A stretch of 44,006 bases of DNA. Source: CAVYBY01 sp963766935. GTDB lineage: Bacteria > Actinomycetota > UBA4738 > HRBIN12. Made by a program: the position numbers and the translations under genes. Under the pieces are notes generated by a model. It searched no databases. It was not told where the DNA came from and worked only from the letters and a program-made list of their open reading frames with translations. Location of the stretch: positions 1 through 44,006 of the forward strand of contig CAVYBY010000004.1 of NCBI GenBank assembly GCA_963766935.1, read 5' to 3'. Shown piece by piece: positions 9,020 to 17,995 of the stretch (positions are counted from its first letter, which is position 1; every line of letters starts with the position of its first letter).

Positions 9020-11242
9020 GTGCGCAGCCGGCGCTTCCCCACGGTCTGTTTGGTCGCGGCCCTTGCGGCTTCAGCCTGCTCCGTCCCGCACCTGAGCGGC
9101 CTCAGGGCGCGCCCTCTCGCGCAGACGTCCTTCCTCTATGCGGCCGACGGCTCGGTCATCACCGAGCTCCACGCCGAGCAGGATCGGGTCGTGCTCTCTG
9201 CCTCGCAGATCCCGCAGTTCCTTCGTGACGCGGTCGTGGCGATCGAGGACCGGCGGTTCTACCTCCACCACGGCGTGGACCTGCAGGCCATCGCCCGGGC
9301 CGCCTACGAGGACGCCTCCAACGGCGGCATCGTCGAGGGCGGGTCGACGATCACCCAGCAGCTCGTGAAGAACCTCTATCTGGGAAACGACGTGACCCTT
9401 CGCCGCAAGGTCGACGAGGCCCTGCTCGCCTGGCAGCTCGAGGACCGGTTCTCGAAGACGCAGATCCTGACGAAGTACCTGAACACGGTGTATCTGGGCA
9501 ACGGCGCCTACGGCGTGCAGGCGGCCGCCCGCACGTACTTCTCGGTCGACGCGAAGGACCTCACGCTTGCCCAGTCTGCGATGCTCGCCGGCCTCGTCGC
9601 CTCACCCGGCCGTTTCGACCCGATGACGCGGCCGGCCTCGGCCCGGGGACGGCGAAACGTCGTCCTCCGGTTGATGACCCGGCTCGGCTTTCTCGAGACG
9701 CACCGGGCGCAGACGGCCCGTCGCCGGCCGCTCGGCCTGCATCCCAGCGCCGGCGACGAGCGCTACCCGTTCCCGTACTTCGTCGACTACTTCAAGCGCT
9801 GGTTCCTCGGCAACCCGGCGTTCGGCTCCACCCGCGACGACCGGTATCGCCTGCTCTTCACCGGAGGGCTGCGGATCGAGTCCACGCTGGACCCCGCGCT
9901 GCAACGCGACGCGGAAGCGGCCGTGAACCAGGTCCTCGTCTATCCGCAGGACCCCGACGCCGCCATGACCGTGCTGGATCCGCGGAGCGGATTCGTCAAA
10001 GCCATGGTCGGGGGCAACCCGCAGGACTACTGGCGGGACCGCAACGCCGGGCGGGTGAACCTCGCGACCGGCGCCGGCGGGACCGGACGCCAAACCGGGT
10101 CGGCGTTCAAACCGTTTGCGCTCGTCGCCGCGCTCGAACACGGCGTCTCCCCCGACACGGTCTTCCCTGCTCCGTCGACCATCAACATCCCGCTCGACCT
10201 CCACCACGAGTGGTCGGTCACGAACGCGGGCGGCAGCGGGTATGGGTCGCTCACGCTCCGGCAGGCAACGGTGGAGTCGGTGAACACGGTCTACGCGCAA
10301 CTGATCATGGAGCTCGGCCCCAAAACCGTCGTCGAGACGGCGCGCCGGATGGGGCTCCGCTGTTGCGAACGGGTGGGCGAACCGACCACGCCGTTGATCG
10401 CCAACCCCGCCGCGGTGCTCGGCACCAACGAGGTGAACACACTCGAGATGGCCTCCGCCTACGGCACGCTTGCAACGGGCGGCCAGCACGTGGGCCCGGT
10501 TCCCGCCACGAGGATCCTGAACCAGGACGGCTCCGTTCTCTGGCAGGCGACGCAGCACCCGCGCCAGGTCATCGACCCAAGGGTCGCCACCGTGGCCGAC
10601 AACATCTTGCAGGAGGCCGTCAGCGCGGGGACCGGCGAAGCGGCCGGGATCGCTCGCCCCCAAATCGGCAAGACCGGCACGGCTGCCAATCACACGAACG
10701 CGTGGTTCGTCGGGGCGGTCCCCCAGCTGGTGGCGGCGGTCTGGGTCGGGTTCAAGTCGGGGCTGGTTCCGATGGAGGCGCCGCGGACTCGAATCACGGT
10801 CTACGGAGGGACCTGGCCGGCGCAGATCTGGCGCCTGTTCATGGTTCGCGCCTTGGAGAGTGTGCCCGTCCGCTCGTTCCCGACTCCCCGGGTGGACTAC
10901 ACCGCGGTTGCCGTGGACGTGACCCAGGACCCGCCGTGTCTGCCGAACGCGTTCACCCTGCCGCAGGACGTCGCGACCCTCACGTTCATCGAGGGGACGC
11001 AGCCGCGGTCGGCATGCCTGACGCCGACCTCGGTCCAGATGACCTCGGTACCTTCGGTGATCGGGCTCGGCCAGACCGCGGCCGAAGACCTTCTGCGCCG
11101 CTCCGGCTTCTACGTCGACGTCGACACCGAAGCATCGTCGCAACCTTCGGGAACGGTCATCTACCAGAAGCCCGGACCCGGGGTCTCCGCCTATCAGGCG
11201 ACCGACGTCACGGTGACGGTCTCGACCGAGACCTCCGGATAG
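9020..11242 (+). CDS. Class A penicillin-binding protein with a PASTA domain
   Basis: Bifunctional peptidoglycan synthase acting outside the membrane. The glycosyltransferase 51 domain shows EDRRF (Glu77), GGSTITQQLVKNLYL (108-121) and KYLNTVYLGNGAYG. The transpeptidase domain has SAFK (Ser361), SVN (420-422) and KTG (551-553). A single PASTA domain covers about residues 673-740. With the GTG at 9020 the N-terminus is MRSRRFPTVCLVAALAASAC, a short hydrophobic stretch ending in a lipobox-like Cys20 rather than the usual cytoplasmic tail and long membrane helix. ATGs at 8966 and 8978 are alternatives; none has a strong ribosome-binding site. This is the only plus-strand gene, and its 3' end overlaps the convergent glycosylase gene by 35 nt. 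Confidence 0.92.
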   Translation: MRSRRFPTVCLVAALAASACSVPHLSGLRARPLAQTSFLYAADGSVITELHAEQDRVVLSASQIPQFLRDAVVAIEDRRFYLHHGVDLQAIARAAYEDASNGGIVEGGSTITQQLVKNLYLGNDVTLRRKVDEALLAWQLEDRFSKTQILTKYLNTVYLGNGAYGVQAAARTYFSVDAKDLTLAQSAMLAGLVASPGRFDPMTRPASARGRRNVVLRLMTRLGFLETHRAQTARRRPLGLHPSAGDERYPFPYFVDYFKRWFLGNPAFGSTRDDRYRLLFTGGLRIESTLDPALQRDAEAAVNQVLVYPQDPDAAMTVLDPRSGFVKAMVGGNPQDYWRDRNAGRVNLATGAGGTGRQTGSAFKPFALVAALEHGVSPDTVFPAPSTINIPLDLHHEWSVTNAGGSGYGSLTLRQATVESVNTVYAQLIMELGPKTVVETARRMGLRCCERVGEPTTPLIANPAAVLGTNEVNTLEMASAYGTLATGGQHVGPVPATRILNQDGSVLWQATQHPRQVIDPRVATVADNILQEAVSAGTGEAAGIARPQIGKTGTAANHTNAWFVGAVPQLVAAVWVGFKSGLVPMEAPRTRITVYGGTWPAQIWRLFMVRALESVPVRSFPTPRVDYTAVAVDVTQDPPCLPNAFTLPQDVATLTFIEGTQPRSACLTPTSVQMTSVPSVIGLGQTAAEDLLRRSGFYVDVDTEASSQPSGTVIYQKPGPGVSAYQATDVTVTVSTETSG

Positions 11243-11846
11243 GTGGGTCGGGCACCGCCGGCTTGCCACGGGACACCCAGGGGTCGCCCGCGATCCGGTA
11301 GCGCCACGGTCGGTCCACCCCCACACGGATGCCGACGCGCGACCCCCTGAGGACGGCCTTCGGGTCGGCGGGGCGCCCCGCTTCGAACCACAGCACGCCG
11401 CCCGAGACCAAGTCCTGACCGTCAAAGCTCCGGTCGACGGCGAACGCCTGGCACAGTCGCGCGGGGCCCGAGCAAAGGTTGCCGACCGGCCGGTTCCCCC
11501 TGCGCCGGGTCATCTCGTCGATCCCCTCGAGCGGTTCGGCCGCGCGCAGCAGGACCGCGCTGGCCTCCCCACGCGCTCCGGTCACGACGTTCATGCAGTG
11601 GTGCATGCCATAGGTGAAGTACACGTACAGGTGACCCGGCCGGCCGAATATGACGGCGTTGCGCGGCGTCGGACCGCGGAACCCGTGGCTGGCCGGATCG
11701 TCCCCCTGGTACGCCTCGGTCTCGACGATCCGCGCTGCCAGCCGTGGACCCGCACCGGTCTGCATGATGAGCACCCGCCCGAGCAGGTCCGGCGCGACCT
11801 CGGTCGCCGGCCGCGCGTAGAACGACCGCGGCAGGCGACCGCTCAG
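11208..11846 (-). CDS. mpg: 3-methyladenine DNA glycosylase (AAG/MPG family)
   Basis: Removes alkylated purines in base excision repair. Family hallmarks are present: LPRSFYARPATEVAPDLLG, ARIVETEAYQGDDPASH with the catalytic glutamate, FGRPGHLYVYFTYGMHHCMN, and the RGNRPVGNLCSGPARLCQA substrate-pocket block. The length of about 212 residues is normal. No ATG, GTG or TTG exists where the N-terminus should be. A CTG at 11846 follows AAAGGAGAAGAGGAG and overlaps the polX stop (CTGA), so I take CTG as the start. It is translationally coupled to polX, a second repair gene. The product is confident; the start codon is less so. Confidence 0.9.
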   Translation of the reverse strand: MSGRLPRSFYARPATEVAPDLLGRVLIMQTGAGPRLAARIVETEAYQGDDPASHGFRGPTPRNAVIFGRPGHLYVYFTYGMHHCMNVVTGARGEASAVLLRAAEPLEGIDEMTRRRGNRPVGNLCSGPARLCQAFAVDRSFDGQDLVSGGVLWFEAGRPADPKAVLRGSRVGIRVGVDRPWRYRIAGDPWVSRGKPAVPDPPIRRSRSRPSP

Positions 11847-13582
11847 CTCCTCTTCTCCTTTGGCCTGCCCTTGCGGAGAAACTGCTCGAGCTTGCCCGGC
11901 GGCCAGGTGTTGATCACGTCGTCCGCGCCGAGCCAGCCGCGTTGCGCCGTCGCCACCCCGAACGGCATGACGTCCAGGTGACCGACCGCGTGGGCGTCGG
12001 AATCGATCGCGAACCGGACACCGTGACGCCTGGCCCACAGGATGTGCTCGTCTTTCAGATCGAGCCGGTCCGGGTGCGCGTTGATCTCGAGCGCCGTGCC
12101 GGTGCGAGCCGCGGCGGCGAACACCGCCTCGAGGTCGAGGTCGACCGGGTCCCGACGCCCGAGGATCCGCGTCGTGAGGTGACCGATGACGTTGACGAAC
12201 GGATTCTCGATGGCTCGGATCACCCGCCGAGTCATCTCGTCCCGTGGCTGCGCGAAGTGGGAATGGACGGAGGCGACCGTCACGTCGAACTCCGCCAGCA
12301 CTTCGCCCGGCCAGTCGACGTTTCCCTCCGGACCGATGTTGAGCTCCGTCCCGTGGAGCAGCCGCATCTTCGGGTATCGGCCCCGGAGCTTGGCGAGCTC
12401 GCCCCGCTGGGCCCGGATCTTCTCCAAGGTCATCCGCTGCATCGCGAGATCGGGCGCGTGATCGGTCACGGCGTAGTACGCGTAGCGGTGCGCCCATGCC
12501 GCTTCCACCATCGTCTTCAGGGGCGCCAGCCCGTCCGTGAGGTTGGTGTGCGTGTGCAGGTCGCCGCGGATGTCTTTCAAAGAGACGAGGTTCGGCAGCT
12601 CGCCGGCGAGCGCCGCCTCGACCTCGCCCCGGTCCTCGCGGAGCGTCGGCTCGATGAACGGGAGTCCGAGGCGCTCGTACACCGCCTCCTCGGTCTCAGC
12701 GGCAAGCAGGTCGCCCGTCGCCGCGTCGAACAAGCCGTACTCGTTGAGCTTGAGCCCCGCCCGGACCGCCATCTCGCGGATACGGATGTTGTGGGCCTTG
12801 GACCCCGTGAAGTAAACCATCGCGGCTCCCCATGCCCCTTGCGGAACCACCCGAAGATCGACCTGGAGTCCCGGCCGGGTCAGGATCGAGGTCTTGGTCT
12901 CGCCCTTGGCGAGCACGCGCTCGACGACGCCGAGGCCCGCGAACGCGTCCATCACCTCGTCCGGCCGGTCGGCGGCGACCAGGATGTCGACGTCGCCGAT
13001 CGTTTCTCGCATGCGCCGCAGAGACCCCGCGTACGCGGCCCTCGTCACCCCCGGGAGGGCCCGGAGCCGTTCGAGCAGCGTCTCGGCGACGTCCAGGGCC
13101 TCGGAGACGAGCACGCGGCCGGCCGACGCCTGCGCCCGCTCGACCCCGGCGAGGACGTTCTCCTCCGTCTTCTTCGAGAAGCCCTTGAGCCCGGCGAGGC
13201 GCCCCTGCGTGGCCGCCGCGACGAGCTGTTCGACCGAATCGATGCCGAGCTCCTCGTGAACGAGCATCGCCTTCTTGGGACCGAACCCGGGGATCGCCGT
13301 CATCTCGCGTACGCCCTGGGGAACCTTCGCGCGAAGCGACTCGAGCTCGGAGAACGTGCCGTCGTCCAGCAGGGCCCGGATCTTGCCCGCGATCGACTTG
13401 CCGACGTTGGGGATCGCCAGGATCGCGTCGTCGTCCATGTCGTCGAGCTCTTCGGGATGCCCGCCGACGGCACGGGCGGCCTTCTCGTAGGCGCGGGGCT
13501 TGAATCGATCCTCGGACCCGATCGCCAACAGGTCGGCGAACTCGAGCAGCGCCCGTTCGACGCGGTCGTTCGACCTGGGCAT
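11843..13582 (-). CDS. polX: DNA polymerase X family with PHP domain
   Basis: A 579-residue gap-filling repair polymerase. The N-terminal helix-hairpin-helix region (IPNVGKSIAGKIRALL, IPGFGPKKAMLVHEELG) binds DNA. The nucleotidyltransferase core has GSLRRMRETIGDVDILV, with the metal-binding Asp-x-Asp, followed by the third acidic site in LQVDLRVV. The C-terminal PHP phosphoesterase carries RGDLHTHTNLTDG, TDHAPD, HGTELNI, VHSHF, GHLTTR and DSDAH, all metal-binding motifs intact, so 3'-5' exonuclease or AP-endonuclease activity is likely. The start at ATG 13582 lies 5 nt after the argF stop. It forms a repair pair with the overlapping glycosylase gene. Confidence 0.95.
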   Translation of the reverse strand: MPRSNDRVERALLEFADLLAIGSEDRFKPRAYEKAARAVGGHPEELDDMDDDAILAIPNVGKSIAGKIRALLDDGTFSELESLRAKVPQGVREMTAIPGFGPKKAMLVHEELGIDSVEQLVAAATQGRLAGLKGFSKKTEENVLAGVERAQASAGRVLVSEALDVAETLLERLRALPGVTRAAYAGSLRRMRETIGDVDILVAADRPDEVMDAFAGLGVVERVLAKGETKTSILTRPGLQVDLRVVPQGAWGAAMVYFTGSKAHNIRIREMAVRAGLKLNEYGLFDAATGDLLAAETEEAVYERLGLPFIEPTLREDRGEVEAALAGELPNLVSLKDIRGDLHTHTNLTDGLAPLKTMVEAAWAHRYAYYAVTDHAPDLAMQRMTLEKIRAQRGELAKLRGRYPKMRLLHGTELNIGPEGNVDWPGEVLAEFDVTVASVHSHFAQPRDEMTRRVIRAIENPFVNVIGHLTTRILGRRDPVDLDLEAVFAAAARTGTALEINAHPDRLDLKDEHILWARRHGVRFAIDSDAHAVGHLDVMPFGVATAQRGWLGADDVINTWPPGKLEQFLRKGRPKEKRS

Positions 13583-13587
13583 GGCCG

Positions 13588-14508
13588 TCAGGCCAGCCCG
13601 AGCAGGAACAACAGGAGCGCCGCCTGGGTGTGGAGCCGGTTCTCGGCCTGGTCCCACACCGCGGATTGCGGACCGTCGATCACATCGTCGGTGATCTCGA
13701 GACCACGGTGGGCCGGCAGGCAGTGAAGGACGATCGCTTGACCGGATGCCGAGTCCAGCAGCTTCTGATTCAGCTGGAAGCTGGAGAACACCAACGTGCG
13801 CTCTTCCGCCTCCTCCTCCTGCCCCATGCTCGCCCAGACGTCCGTGTACAAGACGTCGGCGTCCGCGGCCGCCTCGATCGGGTCGTGCGTCGTCTCGATC
13901 CCGCCGCCGTGGGACGCCGCGATCTCACGTGCCCGCTCGAGGACCATCGGGATGGGTTCGAACCCGGGCGGGGTGGCGACCCGCACGGTCATTCCGGTCT
14001 TGGCGCCCGCCAGGCAGAGCGAGTGCGCAACGTTGTTCCCGTCACCCAGATAGCTGAGCGTGAGGCCCTCGAGCCGGCCGAGACGCTCGCGCACCGTGAG
14101 GAGGTCGGCCAGGGCCTGACACGGGTGCTCGAAGTCCGACAGGGAGTTGACCACCGGGACGTCGGCGGCCGAGGCCAGCACCTCGAGCCGCTCCTGCTCG
14201 AAGGTCCGAAGGACGATCGCATCCACGTAGCGGGACAACACCCGGCCGGTGTCCTCGATGCTCTCCCCCCGGCCCAGCTGCAACTCCGTGGAGGACAGCA
14301 CGATGGCGTGGCCACCGAGGCGCTCGACGGCCGCCTCGAAGGACACGCGGGTCCGCGTCGACGGCTTCTCGAAGATCAGCGCCACATTGCGGCCGCGAAG
14401 CTTGTCGGCGAAGGGCCCGGGGGACGACTTGATCGTCGCCGCCAGATCGAGCAGCTGTGTCAGCTCCTGCGGCGAGAGGTCGTCGACCGAGAGATAGTCG
14501 CGCGTCAC
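13588..14508 (-). CDS. argF: Ornithine carbamoyltransferase
   Basis: Makes citrulline from ornithine and carbamoyl phosphate in arginine synthesis. The carbamoyl-phosphate loop STRTRVSFE, the HPCQALADL motif, YLGDGNNVAHSL and the ornithine-binding HCLPAHRG motif with its cysteine are all intact. The length of 306 residues matches the family. It lies 9 nt downstream of pheT and 5 nt upstream of polX, without other arginine genes nearby, so it is probably co-transcribed with pheST. Aspartate carbamoyltransferase is excluded by the HCLPA motif. Confidence 0.95.
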   Translation of the reverse strand: MTRDYLSVDDLSPQELTQLLDLAATIKSSPGPFADKLRGRNVALIFEKPSTRTRVSFEAAVERLGGHAIVLSSTELQLGRGESIEDTGRVLSRYVDAIVLRTFEQERLEVLASAADVPVVNSLSDFEHPCQALADLLTVRERLGRLEGLTLSYLGDGNNVAHSLCLAGAKTGMTVRVATPPGFEPIPMVLERAREIAASHGGGIETTHDPIEAAADADVLYTDVWASMGQEEEAEERTLVFSSFQLNQKLLDSASGQAIVLHCLPAHRGLEITDDVIDGPQSAVWDQAENRLHTQAALLLFLLGLA

Positions 14509-14517
14509 CGGCGGAGT

Positions 14518-16893
14518 CTATCCCGACCGAAGGATCGCTCCGAACTGTTCGCGCAGCCGCCCCACGATGGCCTCGATGACCGCGTCGGCCTCGGCCGCCT
14601 CGAGCGTGCGGTCGGGTGCGCGCAGGTCGAGCGAGAAGGCGAGGCTCTTCGTTCCCTCCGGGAGGCTCTCGCCGCGAAAGACGTCGAACAGGACGCAGCG
14701 GTCCATCAGCGGTCCCGCCGCGGCTTCCACCGCGCTCGACACCTCTCCGACGGCGGCGTCCTCGGGCACGATGAACGCGAGGTCGCGGCGAACGGGCGGA
14801 TACCGGGGGACGTCGCGGAAGCTGAACGAGCCGCCGCCGGCCGCCGAGAGGGCGCCCAGGTCGACCTCGAACACGCCGATTCGCTCGTCCAGGTCGAACG
14901 TCCTTACCGCCGCGGGGTGCAGCTCCCCCACCACGCCGACGGGGGCGCCGGCGACGACCACCGTGCACGACCGTGCCGGGTGAAAGGGCGGGCCGGGGAC
15001 GTCGCCGAGCACCACGTCCCGGACCTCGAGCCCGTCGAGCAGGTCTTCGAGCGCGCCCTTCGCGTCCAGGACGTCGAACGCGCGATCGTCCCCCCAGAGC
15101 CCCTCACCGGCCCGCCCGCCCAGGGCGACCGCGACGGTGTCCCGCTCGCGGACCGGGTCGCCCAGGCGAAACACATGTCCGACCTCGAACAGCGCGGCTC
15201 CCGAGGCGCCTCTGCGCATGCTTCGGGCGATCCCGCGGACGAGGTTGGGAAGCAGGCTCGTCCGCAGAAACGGCGTCTCCGCCGCCGGGGGATTCGCGAC
15301 CCGGACGGCATCGGTATGGCCGAACAGGTCGAGATCGGCCCGGGATGCGAACGAGAGGGAGAGCGCTTCCCGCAGGCCGGCCCGGACCAGCCGCTCGCGG
15401 GCTCTCGCCCGGACCACGAACCCGGCGTCGTAGCCTCCGACCCGGCTGCCCCTGGGAACCGTGGAGCCGACCAGCTCGTAGCCCTGGCGGCGGATGACCT
15501 CCTCGATGAGGTCGATCTCCGCAAGCAGATCCGGACGGAAACCGGGGATCTCGGCGTCGACGACATCGGTCGACGCCGCCGCCTCGATCCCGAGCGAGCC
15601 GAGGGCCTCGACGACGTCGGCGGCCGAGACGCCGTGTCCGGCGATCGCCGTGGCGCGCGCGGGCCGGATGCTCAACCGCCTCCTCGGCGGCGGCTCCCCG
15701 ACATCGATGGATCCGAGCAGCACCTCGCCGCCGGCCCACAGGGTCATGAGCCGGGCGGCGCGCGCCGCGGCCGGCCCCACTCCCTCGGGGTCCGTCCCCC
15801 GCGAGAACCGCATCGCCGCCTCGGTCGAGAGCAGGAGCCGCCGCGAGGTCCGGTGGATCCCGCGCGGCTCGAAGTAGGCGGACTCAAGGACCACGTCCGA
15901 CGTCTCGCCGGAGACCTCCGTGTTCGCGCCGCCCATGACGCCGGCGATACCGATCGGGTGGTCGCGATCGCAGATGAGGAGGTCCTCCTGCTGAAGGGTG
16001 CGCTCGACCTCGTCGAGCGTCGTCATCCGCTCACCGGCACGGGCCCGGCGCACCACGATCTCCGGGCCGGCCAGGCGGTGCAGGTCGAAGGCGTGGAGTG
16101 GCTGGCCGAGCTCGAGCATGACGAGGTTCGTCGCGTCGACCGCGTTCGACAGCGGACGCACTCCCGCCGCCGTCAGGCGGGCCTGGACGCGAACGGGCGA
16201 TGGGCCCACACGGATCGACCGGATCACGCGCGCGAGATAGCGGGGGCAGCCGTCGGGCGCCTCCACCCGGATCGAGACGGCTTTCGCGGCTTCGCCCGGT
16301 ACCTCCTCGACGTGGGTGTCGGGCCAGGTCAGCGCGGACCCGGTCGCGGCCGCCACCTCTCGGGCGATCCCGCCGATCGACAGCAGGTCCGGACGGTTCG
16401 CCTCGATCTCCAGGTCCAGGACGACCTCGTCGAGGCCGAGCGCGGTCTTCACGTCCACCCCGGGCTCGAGACCGTCGTCGGTCAGCACCAGGATGCCCCC
16501 GTGGTCCTGCGAGATCGCGAGCTCCTTCGGGGAGCACAGCATCCCGTTCGAGACGACGCCGCGGATCCGGCGGGCGGCGAGCGGTTCGGCCAGGGCCGGC
16601 ACCCGCGTCCCCGGACCGGCAAGCGGCACCAGATCTCCCGGGCCCATGTTGCGGACCCCGACGACGACCTCTTGCTCCCCGGCCCCCGTCTGGACCCGGG
16701 CGATGCAGAGCTTCTCGGAGTCCGGGTGATCGCGAACCTCCAGGACCCGCGCGACGATCACACCTTCGAGCCCATCCCATGGGCGCTCGATCGACTCGAC
16801 GTGCATACCCTTGCTCGAGAGAAGATCGCCGAGATCTTCCGGCGCGAGGTCGACCGTCACCAGCTCGCGGAGCCACGAAAGCGGCACCCTCAC
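14518..16893 (-). CDS. pheT: Phenylalanyl-tRNA synthetase beta subunit
   Basis: Large subunit of the alpha2-beta2 PheRS; 791 residues, normal length. Domains in order: N-terminal helix and EMAP-type tRNA-binding OB fold (VIVARVLEVRDHPDSEKLCIARV), B3/B4 editing region, B5 domain, a catalytic-like domain (RTSLLPNLVRGIARSMRRG) and a C-terminal anticodon-binding FDX-ACB domain (DVPRYPPVRRDLAFIV). It starts with GTG at 16893, one base after the pheS stop, so the two subunits are translationally coupled. Confidence 0.96.
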   Translation of the reverse strand: MRVPLSWLRELVTVDLAPEDLGDLLSSKGMHVESIERPWDGLEGVIVARVLEVRDHPDSEKLCIARVQTGAGEQEVVVGVRNMGPGDLVPLAGPGTRVPALAEPLAARRIRGVVSNGMLCSPKELAISQDHGGILVLTDDGLEPGVDVKTALGLDEVVLDLEIEANRPDLLSIGGIAREVAAATGSALTWPDTHVEEVPGEAAKAVSIRVEAPDGCPRYLARVIRSIRVGPSPVRVQARLTAAGVRPLSNAVDATNLVMLELGQPLHAFDLHRLAGPEIVVRRARAGERMTTLDEVERTLQQEDLLICDRDHPIGIAGVMGGANTEVSGETSDVVLESAYFEPRGIHRTSRRLLLSTEAAMRFSRGTDPEGVGPAAARAARLMTLWAGGEVLLGSIDVGEPPPRRRLSIRPARATAIAGHGVSAADVVEALGSLGIEAAASTDVVDAEIPGFRPDLLAEIDLIEEVIRRQGYELVGSTVPRGSRVGGYDAGFVVRARARERLVRAGLREALSLSFASRADLDLFGHTDAVRVANPPAAETPFLRTSLLPNLVRGIARSMRRGASGAALFEVGHVFRLGDPVRERDTVAVALGGRAGEGLWGDDRAFDVLDAKGALEDLLDGLEVRDVVLGDVPGPPFHPARSCTVVVAGAPVGVVGELHPAAVRTFDLDERIGVFEVDLGALSAAGGGSFSFRDVPRYPPVRRDLAFIVPEDAAVGEVSSAVEAAAGPLMDRCVLFDVFRGESLPEGTKSLAFSLDLRAPDRTLEAAEADAVIEAIVGRLREQFGAILRSG

Positions 16894-16894
16894 G

Positions 16895-17953
16895 TCAGCC
16901 GGCTCCCTGGAATTGCTCGAGGAAGCGGACGTCGCTGTCCCAGAGCATTCGGATGTCGGGGATCCCGAACCGGATCATCGCCAGGCGGTCGTAGCCCATC
17001 CCGAAGGCAAACCCCGTGTAGCGCTCGCTGTCGTACCCACAGTTCTCGAGGACCTTCGGATGGACCATCCCGGCCCCCATCGTCTCGATCCAGCCGGTGT
17101 GCGAGCACGTCCGGCACCCCGCGCCGCCGCAGACGAAGCACGAGGCGTCGACCTGGGCGCCGGGTTCCACGAAGGGGAAGAAGGACGGCGTGAGGCGGAT
17201 CCGCTGCTCGTCTCCGAGCAGCGCCTTGTAGAAGACCTCGAGGGTGCCCTTGAGATCGGCAAACGTGATGCCCTCGTCGACGACGAGCCCCTCGACCTGA
17301 TGGAACACCGGCATGTTCTTCGCCGTCACCTCTTCGTTGCGGAACACCCTGCCCGGCACGACGACGTAGACGGGAGGCGGCTGGGACTCCATCACGCGGA
17401 TCTGCATCGGCGACGTGTGCGTTCGCAACAGCAGCTCGGGATGCCCGGGCACGTCGACGAACGTCGTGTCCATCAAGGCCCTGGCGGGGTGGTCCGGCGG
17501 GAAGTTGAGCGCGTCGAAGTTGTGCCACTCGTCTTCGACCTCGGGGCCCTCGACCACGCGATACCCCATGCGGGTGAAGATGTCCGTGATCTCACGCTCG
17601 ACGAGCGTGAGCGGATGCAACGACCCGGGCCGGGACCTGCGCCCCGGCAGCGTGAGATCGACGCGATCGGCCTCGAGCAGACGGCCTTCGGCCTCGGTCT
17701 CCAGTGCGGTCCGCCGCTCGGCCAGCGCCGCGCGGAGGGACTCGCGCACCTCGTTGGCTACGCGTCCGACCTCTTTGCGCTCATCGGGCTCGAGGGAACC
17801 GAGCGAGCGCTGCACCGCGCTGAACACGGACTTCCTGCCGAGCACCGCGGTCTCGGCCGCGTCGAGCTCCTGAAGGGTCGTCGCCGCCAAGAAGCGCGCC
17901 GAGCCCGCATCCCGCTCCGTCGCGAGCGTACGGAGCATGTCGGCCGGGCCCAT
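16895..17953 (-). CDS. pheS: Phenylalanyl-tRNA synthetase alpha subunit
   Basis: Catalytic subunit of PheRS, 352 residues. An N-terminal coiled-coil for tRNA binding is followed by the class II core: motif 1 near HPLTLVEREITDIFTRMGY, motif 2 in GRVFRNEEVTAKNMPVFHQVE, and motif 3 in GFAFGMGYDRLAMIRFGIPDIR. A zinc-site-like CFVCGGAGCRTC insert is visible, as in several bacterial PheS proteins. I chose the ATG at 17953 (MGPADML) over a TTG at 17971. A TAGACT element 8-13 nt upstream could be a -10 box, which would make a nearly leaderless mRNA; this is only a suggestion. Confidence 0.95.
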   Translation of the reverse strand: MGPADMLRTLATERDAGSARFLAATTLQELDAAETAVLGRKSVFSAVQRSLGSLEPDERKEVGRVANEVRESLRAALAERRTALETEAEGRLLEADRVDLTLPGRRSRPGSLHPLTLVEREITDIFTRMGYRVVEGPEVEDEWHNFDALNFPPDHPARALMDTTFVDVPGHPELLLRTHTSPMQIRVMESQPPPVYVVVPGRVFRNEEVTAKNMPVFHQVEGLVVDEGITFADLKGTLEVFYKALLGDEQRIRLTPSFFPFVEPGAQVDASCFVCGGAGCRTCSHTGWIETMGAGMVHPKVLENCGYDSERYTGFAFGMGYDRLAMIRFGIPDIRMLWDSDVRFLEQFQGAG

Positions 17954-17995
17954 GGGCGCCGAGTCTAGCAATAGGCGTGACCTGCACCGTTGACG

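Noticed and set aside
7708..9228. A plus-strand frame of 506 codons opposite tyrS, and similar long plus-strand frames opposite polX, rsmB and metK
   Set aside because: All are mirror frames of confident genes caused by high GC content; composition is the complement pattern, with no motifs.
13630..17193. A plus-strand open frame of 1,187 codons opposite argF, pheT and pheS
   Set aside because: Antisense shadow of GC-rich genes; the minus-strand proteins have full family motifs, while this translation is low-complexity Arg/Gly/Asp/Glu-rich and matches nothing I recognise.
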